DNA from: Deltaproteobacteria bacterium
GTDB lineage: Bacteria > Desulfobacterota > BSN033 > UBA1163
DNA length: 37,540 bases
Direction: 5' to 3'
Assembly (NCBI GenBank): GCA_020059605.1
Contig: JAGVBT010000154.1
Span: forward strand, 1-37,540
Shown: positions 15,121-21,792 of the stretch, piece after piece
Numbering within the stretch: position 1 is the stretch's first letter
How the letters are laid out: each line of letters opens with the position of its first letter
Program-made: the position numbers and the translations under genes
Notes under the pieces: generated by a model
What the model saw: the letters and a program-made list of their open reading frames with translations, nothing else
Database searches by the model: none
What the model was told of the DNA's origin: nothing

Positions 15121-15795
15121 TTAAACAGATCGCTTATTTCTTTCGATTGGCATTGACAATATTTTTATTAACTGGGAGACGAAGCGGTCCACCGTAACCG
15201 GCATAACGCCTGCCTTAACGATCCCGCTTTCTTTCTCTGATTCGAATGTGTAAACCTGCTTCCCTGTACTTAGCATGTTTAGGCAAAGCTGTTCTGTCTT
15301 ACTTCCAGGAGTGGCATAGGGAACGAAAAACTGATCCGCCAAAAAGGAGACGAATTTGTTTCTCTTTTCAGCAAGCATAGCCGAAATTCTTTTATGTTTC
15401 GGAGCGAACGGCGACAGAATGAGAAGCCTTCCCTCGGCACAAGCTTTTCGCCATGCCTTAGGCATACGTATGTTGATAATGCCTCGGGCAGGACACACGA
15501 CAACGGGTTGTTTGCCGCGTAACAAGAAGTCCAGACATTCCTTCTCCATGGGAGAGTGAAAACCACCGATTACAGGTACTCCCGCGTCTCGAAGTGCACG
15601 CGCCAAATCGTAGGTCTGGACAATCACCCGGCCAGGACAACGGATCGGGCAGAGTAGTCCCAGAAGGGGAGTATCCATGATCTTTACGTCACCGATTGCC
15701 CAAAAACGGGAGAATCCTTCATCTTCGATCACTCTGCGGAAGATCCCAGGGAGATCAGGACTACGAGAGTTAAGAAGGGTTACGATCTCTATCAT
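15121..15795 (-). CDS. DprA-like SLOG-fold protein
   Basis: This 224-residue protein has the Rossmann-like pattern of the SLOG/DprA superfamily: TYDLARALRDAGVPVIGGFHSPMEKE (GGFH, 77-80, at the place of the SGGARG-type loop), KQPVVVCPARGI (101-106), GRLLILSPFAP, and the C-terminal NKFVSFLADQFFVPYATPGSKTEQL helix-strand unit. True DprA loads RecA on single-stranded DNA during transformation. This protein is shorter, lacks the extra domains, and lies among broken defence genes, so a role in nucleotide sensing or DNA binding within a defence locus is more likely. The start is an ATG after a GGAAGAG stretch. The gene follows the DUF1016 pseudogene with a 162-nt spacer that holds a hairpin. Confidence 0.65.
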   Translation of the reverse strand: MIEIVTLLNSRSPDLPGIFRRVIEDEGFSRFWAIGDVKIMDTPLLGLLCPIRCPGRVIVQTYDLARALRDAGVPVIGGFHSPMEKECLDFLLRGKQPVVVCPARGIINIRMPKAWRKACAEGRLLILSPFAPKHKRISAMLAEKRNKFVSFLADQFFVPYATPGSKTEQLCLNMLSTGKQVYTFESEKESGIVKAGVMPVTVDRFVSQLIKILSMPIERNKRSV

Positions 15796-15897
15796 CTTTC
15801 TCTTCCAGGTAATCGGAGTTCATATTGATTTTGGTCCAAAAACATTCTCTTGACATTTAATTCCTAACCCTGCACATTACTTTCAAGTGTAAAGGTC

Positions 15898-15949
15898 CCG
15901 CCCTGATAATAAGAGCCCAAGGGGCCTCCCGAAAGGGTAGTCAGGGCGG
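15898..15949. other. Structured intergenic element downstream of the second DUF1016 gene
   Basis: CCGCCCTGA (15898-15906) pairs exactly with TCAGGGCGG (15941-15949), leaving a 34-nt loop that contains a smaller CCC-GAAA-GGG stem-loop. It begins just after the stop of the leftward nuclease frame and could be a 3' processing structure or a decayed mobile-repeat end. Confidence 0.45.
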
Positions 15950-16715
15950 TCGCATTTTTAGGATTGGTCGTCGAATTCCCTTTTTAAAAGTCTGAGTTCA
16001 CGTCGAAGCTCTGCCTGAAGTTCTACCTCCGTTGGCAGGTGTAGTGTATATCGACTAGCAAAGATTTTCTTTGCCTGGTCCGGGCCGAGAGTGTAGTGGA
16101 CAACGGCGTCGTTCTTGTCCGTGCACAGAATGAGACCTAACGTTGGGTTATCCCCGTGGGACCGGCGCTCGCGGTCGTAGTAATTGACGTACAACTGGAG
16201 TTGCCCCAAATCCTGGTGGGTAAGTTTGCCGATCTTGAGATCGATGAGCACGAAGCACTTGAGGATCGTGTGGTAGAATACCAAATCAATATAGAAGTGG
16301 TTACCGTCAAGCGTGATCCGTTCTTGCCTGGATACGAACGCAAACCCCTTACCCAACCCCAATAGGAACGCCTGAAGGTTGTTGATCAGGGCTCGTTCCA
16401 GACCGGATTCCACGAGCCTTGGCGATTCGGGCAAGCCGAGGAACTCCATGACGACCGGATCCTTAAAGACATCGACAGACCGTTGTATCGCTTGCCCCTT
16501 TGTGGCCAGCCGCATCAGACCTTTCTTGTCTTTGCTCAAAGCAAGACGCTCGTACAGGAGACTGTTGATCTGCCGTTCTAGGCCCCGGGTGGACCAGCTA
16601 TTCCGGAGGGCCTCGATCTCGTAGAACGCCCGGGTCCCGCTTTTCCGACGCGGAGCAACGTGCGATAGTGAGTCCATGATAGGTTCTGGTGGAGGTGGCC
16701 GGGTTGCCAGGATTC

Positions 16716-16732
16716 GCTACGCAGTGCGTAGC
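16716..16732. repeat. In-gene palindrome A of the second DUF1016 linker
   Basis: GCTACGCA, a single central G, and the exact complement TGCGTAGC. On the coding strand it encodes YALRSES. The centre ACGCASTGCGT is shared with palindromes B and C. Confidence 0.8.
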
Positions 16733-16771
16733 CTTTTTCTCTTGCAAGGCCTTCCGGCAGCGCACTCTTAG

Positions 16772-16796
16772 ATTCCGTACGCAGTGCGTTCGGAAT
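16772..16796. repeat. In-gene palindrome B of the second DUF1016 linker
   Basis: Arms of 12 nt around a single base, with one mismatch. It encodes IPNALRTES. Confidence 0.8.
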
Positions 16797-16825
16797 GTGG
16801 CCATTTCCCGTTCGGGTAATTGTAA

Positions 16826-16850
16826 AAATCGAACGCACTGCGTTCGATTT
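16826..16850. repeat. In-gene palindrome C of the second DUF1016 linker
   Basis: AAATCGAACGCA, one base, and its exact 12-nt complement. It encodes KSNAVRSI. Confidence 0.9.
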
Positions 16851-17177
16851 CTGAATATCTATTAATAGGGGATATTCCACATAAAAGTTCCGGCAGTATT
16901 CGAGATTTCTTACTGACCATCCTTTTTCGCGGTCTTTTGTTAGACGATCAGATAGATCTTTGAGGAGTTCCTCCCCATACCCGGCTCGTCGCTTTCCCCT
17001 CTGCTCCTCTTCAACGATCTCCCGTCCGATTAACCAGTTGGCCACAACCTGGGTCGTGTTAACCGACCTGGCCACACTGGTTCTGGCCGATTCCAGTATC
17101 TGTCGGATCCGCCTGTACAACGGCGTCCCCTTCGTTTCCGGCAAACTTGTCGGTTTCTTTGTCACGGTTCCATCTCC

Positions 17178-17420
17178 TCACCCTGTTTTCAAAAGGCTGA
17201 GGGCCGAATGAAGGTCCTCCTGGGGGAGTCGCTGCATCCCAACGAGCAGACGGCAGCAGTGCTCAGGTCCGCCCGACCATTTTTCAATAAACTCATCAAT
17301 GGCTTTCCATCCCCGTAGGTTGAAGTACCCTACACAAAAGTCAGATCGGGTTGATAAGGCGAGAGTCTCCTGAAGCGCTGGGAGAAGAGATTGGTCTATA
17401 TTATCGAAGATACGGGGCAT
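17178..17420 (-). pseudogene. Truncated N-terminus of a PLD/helicase-type protein
   Basis: An 80-codon frame (start ATG at 17420) begins [20 protein letters not shown] and continues with [22 protein letters not shown] and [17 protein letters not shown] recognise this as the N-terminal phospholipase-D-like part of large helicases found in restriction and defence loci, which are about ten times longer. After SALSLLKTG a stop codon follows, 12 nt before the DUF1016 start. The remaining helicase must have been deleted, leaving this stub. It may still be transcribed as the first gene of the leftward island. The PLD/helicase assignment is from memory of the family and is moderately sure. Confidence 0.5.
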
Positions 17421-17792
17421 TGATTGTCCTTTTCTAAGCCATAAAAGATGAAAAGGTGGGGAGCAGGTTCTGAGACAACTTATCAATTTTTAAAATCTTT
17501 GTATCAAGCACTCCTAATCGCGTCTGTTTCGGTCACCTCCCCCCCCCGGAATTTCAACCATTTATACCAAAAATTTAATAATATGGCAATTCACAAGATC
17601 TTTTAGGGGGGATTTTCCTCGTTAGAAAGGCCCGCGTGGGCCATCGTATTGGAACAATCGAAGACTTTCTAACGGAGTTTATTCTCTGAAAATTATTACT
17701 TTTTTGCTGGGTTGAGGGTCTTGTCCTTAGGTGATTCCCAACGACTTGGAGAGGGGGAATCAAAGAGGGGTAAGAAAGGGAGGGGGTAAGAT
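17421..17792. other. Intergenic region between the defence island and fmdB
   Basis: About 370 bases hold no convincing gene. There is a C-run (17539-17548) and a mixed tract with no clear repeat or terminator. It includes the 5' side of the helicase stub and the 3' side of fmdB. Confidence 0.5.
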
Positions 17793-18074
17793 TTATTTTA
17801 CATCGGCTTTCTTTTCTGTCTTCTTCTCCTCGCTCTTTGCGTCTATCGGTTTTTCAGACGACTCCTTTTCCGACTTACCTGCTTCCTTGCGGCTTTTGGA
17901 AGGGTAATCGTTTACATAGAAGCCGGAGCCTTTGAGGATGAAGTTGGTGGCTGAGATTAACTTTTTGGCCGGTCCTAAACATTTTGGACAGGCGGCATTG
18001 CACTCCTCATCTATTTTGTGAAAAATCTCGAAAACCTCACTGCATTTCTTGCATTGATATTCATAAATCGGCAT
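17793..18074 (-). CDS. FmdB-family zinc-ribbon protein
   Basis: This 93-residue small protein has the FmdB/CxxC putative regulatory zinc ribbon: MPIYEYQCKKC (C8, C11) and CPKC (C29, C32), followed by LISATNFILKGSGFYVNDYP, the usual end of the domain. The C-terminal third is a charged, disordered KSEEKKTEKK tail. Its start follows the rpoH stop by 16 nt with a GGGAGGG ribosome site, so it is co-transcribed with rpoH and may belong to the same stress response. Its function is not established for the family. Confidence 0.88.
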   Translation of the reverse strand: MPIYEYQCKKCSEVFEIFHKIDEECNAACPKCLGPAKKLISATNFILKGSGFYVNDYPSKSRKEAGKSEKESSEKPIDAKSEEKKTEKKADVK

Positions 18075-18090
18075 TCCTCTATCCCTCCCG

Positions 18091-18945
18091 TTAAGCCTGT
18101 AGGCTGACGCTGGTGCTCATCTCTTTCTTTAACTTTTTTAGCGCTTCACTTTCAATCTGCCTGACCCGTTCCCGCGACAGTTTTAGCTGGCTGCCAATTT
18201 CCTGGAGAGTGAGCGGTTCGTCGGACATAATCCTGTGATTGATGATAAATCTCTCCTTCTGGTTTAAACGTTCCAAAGCCTTCTGGACCTCCCGTTCCCG
18301 GATCCCTTTTTCCTGTTCCTCGGCCAGCCGATCCTCTTGATTGGGGGATTCTTCCTGCAGGAGGTCGAGATGCGTCAGTTCCTTTCCTTCATCAAACGGG
18401 GCATCGAGGGAGAGATCCCTTGAAGCCATCCTCTGCTCCATCTCCATGATATCTTCTTTGGGGACATCCAGGTCTCTGGCCAGGGATTCATACTTTTTTT
18501 CATTCTCCCGGTCAGCTTCCAGGGCCTTTCTCACCTTTCCGATCTTATAAAAAAGTTTCTTCTGGGCCTGTGTGGTTCCGATCTTCACCAGGCTCCACGT
18601 TTTAATAATAAAATTCTGCATATAGGCACGGACCCACCAGATGGCATAAGAGATAAACCGGTATCCCTTGTGGGGATTAAACTTCTTCACCGCCATCATG
18701 AGCCCGATGTTTCCTTCCTGGATGAGGTCCAGCAGCTTGACACCGTAGGACTTATATTCGAGCGCCACCTTGACAACAAACCTCAAGTTTGATGTAATCA
18801 ATTTGTGTGCGGCCTCGATATCATTACTGTTTTCATAATATCTTTTTGCAAGTTTCAATTCCTCTTCCGGTGATAAGAGGGGAAACTGATTAATCTGTAC
18901 GAGATAAGTTTCAAGGGAATTCTTGACAACGGGAAAGTTCGACAT
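18091..18945 (-). CDS. rpoH: RNA polymerase sigma-32 (heat-shock) factor
   Basis: This 284-residue sigma factor of the RpoH group directs RNA polymerase to heat-shock promoters. Region 2 is clear (AAHKLITSNLRFVVKVALEY, LLDLIQEGNIGLMMAVKKF, YRFISYAIWWVRAYM). Next comes a variant RpoH box (QKKLFYKIGK), and region 4 ends with LTLQEIGSQLKLSRERVRQIESEALKKLK, the -35-binding helix-turn-helix. The start at 18945 (MSNFPVV) has GGAG at 8-nt spacing. A longer reading would translate the CIRCE element and is rejected. The promoter carries a perfect CIRCE, so HrcA should repress it until heat stress. fmdB follows in the same operon. Confidence 0.93.
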   Translation of the reverse strand: MSNFPVVKNSLETYLVQINQFPLLSPEEELKLAKRYYENSNDIEAAHKLITSNLRFVVKVALEYKSYGVKLLDLIQEGNIGLMMAVKKFNPHKGYRFISYAIWWVRAYMQNFIIKTWSLVKIGTTQAQKKLFYKIGKVRKALEADRENEKKYESLARDLDVPKEDIMEMEQRMASRDLSLDAPFDEGKELTHLDLLQEESPNQEDRLAEEQEKGIREREVQKALERLNQKERFIINHRIMSDEPLTLQEIGSQLKLSRERVRQIESEALKKLKKEMSTSVSLQA

Positions 18946-18968
18946 TATATAAACTCCGTACCGATAGA

Positions 18969-18995
18969 TTAGCACTCCATAAGAAAGAGTGCTAA
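18969..18995. promoter_or_regulatory. CIRCE element (HrcA operator) upstream of rpoH
   Basis: Perfect consensus TTAGCACTC-N9-GAGTGCTAA. It lies one base downstream of the -10 box, over the expected transcription start and 23 bp before the rpoH start codon. HrcA bound here would block initiation, and in the mRNA it can form a hairpin next to the ribosome site. Confidence 0.95.
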
Positions 18996-18996
18996 T

Positions 18997-19025
18997 AATA
19001 TAATATACTAACTTTTTAAAGTCAA
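18997..19025 (-). promoter_or_regulatory. rpoH promoter, sigma-70 type
   Basis: On the minus strand TTGACT (19020-19025) and TATATT (18997-19002) are separated by 17 bp, directly abutting the CIRCE. This is a vegetative promoter under repressor control. Confidence 0.8.
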
Positions 19026-19104
19026 GACACATCAATTATATTATTGATTTTATTGTATAAAATTATCTATTTATCCATATAAACGACCTTGTCCGGAGGA
19101 TACC

Positions 19105-19521
19105 ATGGCTGACGAAAAGAGGAATGAGGAGCAAGAAAAGGGTTTTGTTGTCCGGGATAAGAGGTTTGCCGCCAAGAAAGAGGAAGAGAAGGTTTCTCCT
19201 GCCAAAGAAGAGGAGAGAGGGGAGCCATTAAGAGAAGAGCCATCAAAGGGAGAGGCTTCGGAAGAACAGGGTCCTCTCCCGGAGATCAATTTTTCAAGTT
19301 TCATTTTTTCACTTAGCACATCTGCCCTTATCCAGTTGGGGGAGATCGAAGATCCTTTTACCCAAAAAGAGTCCAAAAATCTTTCCCTGGCCAAACAGAC
19401 CATTGACCTGATCGGAATGCTCAGAGAAAAAACCAGGGGAAATCTGGCTTCAGAAGAAGAAAAGTTCCTGGAAGGCGTTCTCTTCGACCTGAGAATGAGA
19501 TATGTGAAGGCGGCAGGGTAA
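19105..19521 (+). CDS. DUF1844 family protein
   Basis: This 138-residue protein has a very charged, probably disordered N-terminal half (KKEEEKVSPAKEEERGEP) followed by the conserved DUF1844 helix pair: INFSSFIFSLSTSALIQLGEI, then ESKNLSLAKQTIDLIGMLREKTRGNLASEEEKFLEGVLFDLRMRYV. The family is frequent in deltaproteobacteria and related phyla, and its function is unknown. The start has GGAGG 6 nt upstream. It is divergent from rpoH, sharing its AT-rich upstream region, and appears to be a single-gene unit. Confidence 0.88.
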   Translation: MADEKRNEEQEKGFVVRDKRFAAKKEEEKVSPAKEEERGEPLREEPSKGEASEEQGPLPEINFSSFIFSLSTSALIQLGEIEDPFTQKESKNLSLAKQTIDLIGMLREKTRGNLASEEEKFLEGVLFDLRMRYVKAAG

Positions 19522-19554
19522 CCCCCCTGCGGCTCAAACTCGAAGCACGAAATC

Positions 19555-19618
19555 CCTGCCTTCGCCAAAGCGCCTGCCCTCCGCAAGGCTTCTGGAGGCG
19601 GGGCTTCGCGCAGGCAGG
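19555..19618. repeat. CCTGCC...GGCAGG dispersed hairpin, long copy
   Basis: CCTGCCTTCGCCAAAGCGCC and GGCGGGGCTTCGCGCAGGCAGG pair imperfectly across the interior. It lies between the convergent DUF1844 and degP genes, in a tract also carrying TTCGAA words (19620-19720). It might act as a shared transcription barrier. No U-run is present. Confidence 0.6.
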
Positions 19619-19721
19619 TGAAACTCGAAACAAACTCAAATGACCAAATTGGAAATTTTCAGAGCAAATAAGTTTAGGACATTTGGATTTCGAAAATTCG
19701 AATTTATTTCGAATTTCGAAT

Positions 19722-21173
19722 TTATTGTTTGAAGGTCAAAAAGAAACTACTTCCTTTCCGGTGGATGTGAAAAAGAACACCCTTTTCAATATTGGCATCC
19801 TTCATTGCCTTTTCAAAATCCTTCAATGATTCGATCTTCTTCCGGTTGATCTCCAGAATAACATCTCCCTCCTTCAGGCCCATCTCATCCGCGAGGCTTC
19901 CGTCCTCCACTTCGATGACGACCACGCCCTGCTTGATCCCGGAAATTCGGAAGTGAGTTGCGAGCTGGGGCGTGAGTTCCTGAACCCTTGCCCCCAATTT
20001 TTCTTCCCCTTCCTTCTCTTTTTGCAACTCAGCCTTCTCGGGCATGGAAGAGGTGGTTATCTCAATTACCGTCGCTTTGCCGTCTCTCACAAGGCCGAGC
20101 TTCACTTTCTGCCCCACTTTTTTCTTCTGGATCTCTTTGATCAGTTCCCCCACATTTTTAACTGGCCGATCATCCACCGATTTGATGATATCGCCTGATG
20201 CCAACCCGGCCTTTTCAGCGCCTGTGTTGGGGTAGACTTGCCCGATCAACACCCCCTCTTTCTCCTTGATTTTAAAGTGTTCCATCATCTCGGGAGTAAG
20301 GTCCTGGACACTGATCCCCAGCCAGGGTCGCACGACCTTTCCTGTTTTGATGAGATCGCTTAAAATCTGTTTGGCCATATTGATCGGAATGGCAAAACCG
20401 ATCCCTGTGCCTGGCTGGATGATCATGGCATTGATGCCGACCACTTCCCCGTCTATATTGCAGAGAGGGCCTCCGCTGTTGCCCGGGTTGATGGAAGCAT
20501 CGGTCTGTATAAAATCCTCATAGGTCCCGGTTCCCAGCCCTGAGCGTCCTTTGGCGCTGATCACACCCACGGTCACCGTATGCTCCAGGCCGAAAGGGCT
20601 TCCGATGGCAATCGCCCACTCTCCGACCTCGATCTTATCCGAATCTCCCAGCGTCGCCACAGGAAGGTCTTTCGCTTTAATGTGGAGAACGGCCAGATCC
20701 GTTCTCGAATCCTGCCCCTTAACGGTTGCCGTGAACTCTCTCCCATCGTTGAGACGGACTTTCACCTTATCGGCTCCTTCAATCACATGGTTGTTTGTCA
20801 GGATGTAACCCTCCTTATCGACGATGACCCCCGATCCCCCGCTTCTTTGCCTGTGCCGGAATTCCTTGCCTCTTTCCCGGGGGGCGCCGAATCCCCTGAA
20901 AAATTCTTCAAAGGGACTCCCTTTGAAGAATTCCTCCCCGAATTTTTCCCACGGTTTGATCGTGATCGTTTTTTCGGTCGTGACATTGACAACGGATGGC
21001 TGGACTTTTTTCGACACCTCAACAAATGCCTGCCCGAGGGACCTGGCCGTCGACAATTGGTCATTTTTGGGAAGCGAATCTGCCTTATCTCTGCCCATAC
21101 AGAAGAAGAGCCCGAAAAGAAGGGCAATGATGGAGAGACTAAAAACAAATCGCTTCGTGGTCTTGTTACCCAT
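19722..21173 (-). CDS. DegP/HtrA-type periplasmic serine protease
   Basis: This 483-residue Do-type protease and chaperone for misfolded envelope proteins has a hydrophobic N-terminal signal/anchor (residues 8-26), a trypsin-like domain with the triad H129 (LTNNHV), D159 (SRTDLAVL) and S233 (NPGNSGGPL), and two PDZ domains (about 270-365 and 385-480, with IGQVYPNTGAEKAGLASGDII and GVVVIEVEDGSLADEMGLKEGDVI). Length and order are normal for DegP/DegQ. The start at 21173 has AAGGAG 6 nt upstream. A strong vegetative promoter precedes it. It may belong to the stress-response group with the nearby rpoH, though no shared operon is seen. Confidence 0.94.
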   Translation of the reverse strand: MGNKTTKRFVFSLSIIALLFGLFFCMGRDKADSLPKNDQLSTARSLGQAFVEVSKKVQPSVVNVTTEKTITIKPWEKFGEEFFKGSPFEEFFRGFGAPRERGKEFRHRQRSGGSGVIVDKEGYILTNNHVIEGADKVKVRLNDGREFTATVKGQDSRTDLAVLHIKAKDLPVATLGDSDKIEVGEWAIAIGSPFGLEHTVTVGVISAKGRSGLGTGTYEDFIQTDASINPGNSGGPLCNIDGEVVGINAMIIQPGTGIGFAIPINMAKQILSDLIKTGKVVRPWLGISVQDLTPEMMEHFKIKEKEGVLIGQVYPNTGAEKAGLASGDIIKSVDDRPVKNVGELIKEIQKKKVGQKVKLGLVRDGKATVIEITTSSMPEKAELQKEKEGEEKLGARVQELTPQLATHFRISGIKQGVVVIEVEDGSLADEMGLKEGDVILEINRKKIESLKDFEKAMKDANIEKGVLFHIHRKGSSFFLTFKQ

Positions 21174-21212
21174 GGCTTGCTCCTTTAATAAAATGGTAAA
21201 AGCATACATTAA

Positions 21213-21241
21213 ATTTTATCTTTTCTTGGAGGGGTTGTCAA
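21213..21241 (-). promoter_or_regulatory. degP promoter
   Basis: On the minus strand TTGACA (21236-21241), a 17-bp spacer and TAAAAT (21213-21218). This is a strong sigma-70-type promoter about 40 bp upstream of the degP start. Confidence 0.75.
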
Positions 21242-21247
21242 ATACCC

Positions 21248-21276
21248 TTGTCAACAAAACGGTTTCGGAATATAAT
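21248..21276 (+). promoter_or_regulatory. Rightward promoter upstream of the MoaD-like gene
   Basis: TTGTCA (21248-21253), 17 bp, then TATAAT (21271-21276). It would produce a leader of about 230 nt before the MoaD-like gene, running through two hairpins. Confidence 0.6.
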
Positions 21277-21291
21277 GAGATAGAAAATGAA

Positions 21292-21318
21292 GTACCCCGC
21301 AGCAGAGCTGGGGGGTAC
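21292..21318. repeat. CAGCTCTGCTG hairpin repeat, central copy
   Basis: 11-bp arms with one mismatch around CAGAG. It is the inverted orientation of the copies at 180-204 and 37464-37484 and shares a further 18-bp flank with the latter. Confidence 0.75.
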
Positions 21319-21515
21319 TCTGGCACATTTTTATAAAGGGTTCGTCCAACGGTAACGGCGCCCCTTTGATGCAACGAACGATGAACCCTGAACAAACCGG
21401 ATGATCAAGAGTTCATCGTTCAACGTCTAACGTTCATGGTTCCTGACGGGCTTCGTAGCCGTCACCGAATTTGATGGCCAAGCTCGGGATTGAGTGAAAG
21501 GAAGAGGGATCATTC

Positions 21516-21761
21516 ATGGTCATGGAGATTGAGGTAAAATTATTTGCCACGCTTCGGGACTATCTCCCGAAGGGAAGCGGCCGTTTTTCATGCAAGATGG
21601 AGGTCGATGACCAAACGCAGGTCCGGCAAATCCTGACGAGACTTAACATTCCGGAGGAAATGCCCAAGATCATTTTGGTCAATGGCGTCCATGGAAAGAA
21701 GGAGCAGGTCTTAAAAGAAGGGGATGTCCTTTCCATCTTCCCTCCTGTTGCAGGAGGTTAA
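21516..21761 (+). CDS. MoaD/ThiS-family ubiquitin-like sulfur carrier
   Basis: This 81-residue beta-grasp protein matches the MoaD/ThiS family: EVKLFATLRDYLP at the start, VRQILTRLNIPEEM helix, IILVNGVHG, and GDVLSIFPPVAGG ending in the diglycine tail. The tail is adenylated by a MoeB/ThiF-type enzyme and then carries sulfur as a thiocarboxylate, usually for molybdopterin or tungstopterin synthesis. No partner genes lie nearby, so the pathway cannot be fixed. GAGGG precedes the start, and a second in-frame ATG follows two codons later. The downstream TPR gene converges on it. Confidence 0.87.
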   Translation: MVMEIEVKLFATLRDYLPKGSGRFSCKMEVDDQTQVRQILTRLNIPEEMPKIILVNGVHGKKEQVLKEGDVLSIFPPVAGG

Positions 21762-21792
21762 CATCAATGGGGCATTGATCATTGATTTTGAA

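Larger units (their letters stand above)
15958..17165 (-). pseudogene. DUF1016/YhcG PDDEXK nuclease, frameshifted
   Basis: Two reading frames together make one DUF1016 protein of about 400 residues. The first (GTG start at 17165, GGAG 8 nt upstream) gives the N-terminal domain: SVNTTQVVANWLIGREIVEEEQ, GYGEELLKDLSDRL, LEYCRNFYVEYP and LSWTHYRTLLRV. The second frame continues with RAFYEIEALRNSWSTRGLERQINSLLYERL and a complete PDDEXK-like core (HFYIDLVFYHTILKCFVLIDLKIG). The frames must join near 16629-16645, where ACCCGGG runs occur. One missing C would restore a continuous ...GKAGPRAFYEIE. It could be a real mutation, a sequencing error or, less likely, a programmed -1 shift on AAAA. The linker contains three in-gene palindromes. 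The nuclease frame is otherwise undamaged. Confidence 0.78.
21174..21515. other. Divergent promoter region between degP and the MoaD-like gene
   Basis: These 342 bases contain two back-to-back promoters, a CAGCTCTGCTG-type hairpin repeat (21292-21318) with a flank shared with the right end of the window (ctggcacatttttataaa), and a small hairpin GACGG-GCTTCGTAG-CCGTC at 21448-21466. No gene is seen. Confidence 0.6.

Noticed and set aside
16630..16650. Programmed -1 frameshift in the second DUF1016 gene
   Set aside because: There is no canonical X-XXY-YYZ heptamer and no clear downstream pseudoknot. A one-base loss in the C-run is simpler.
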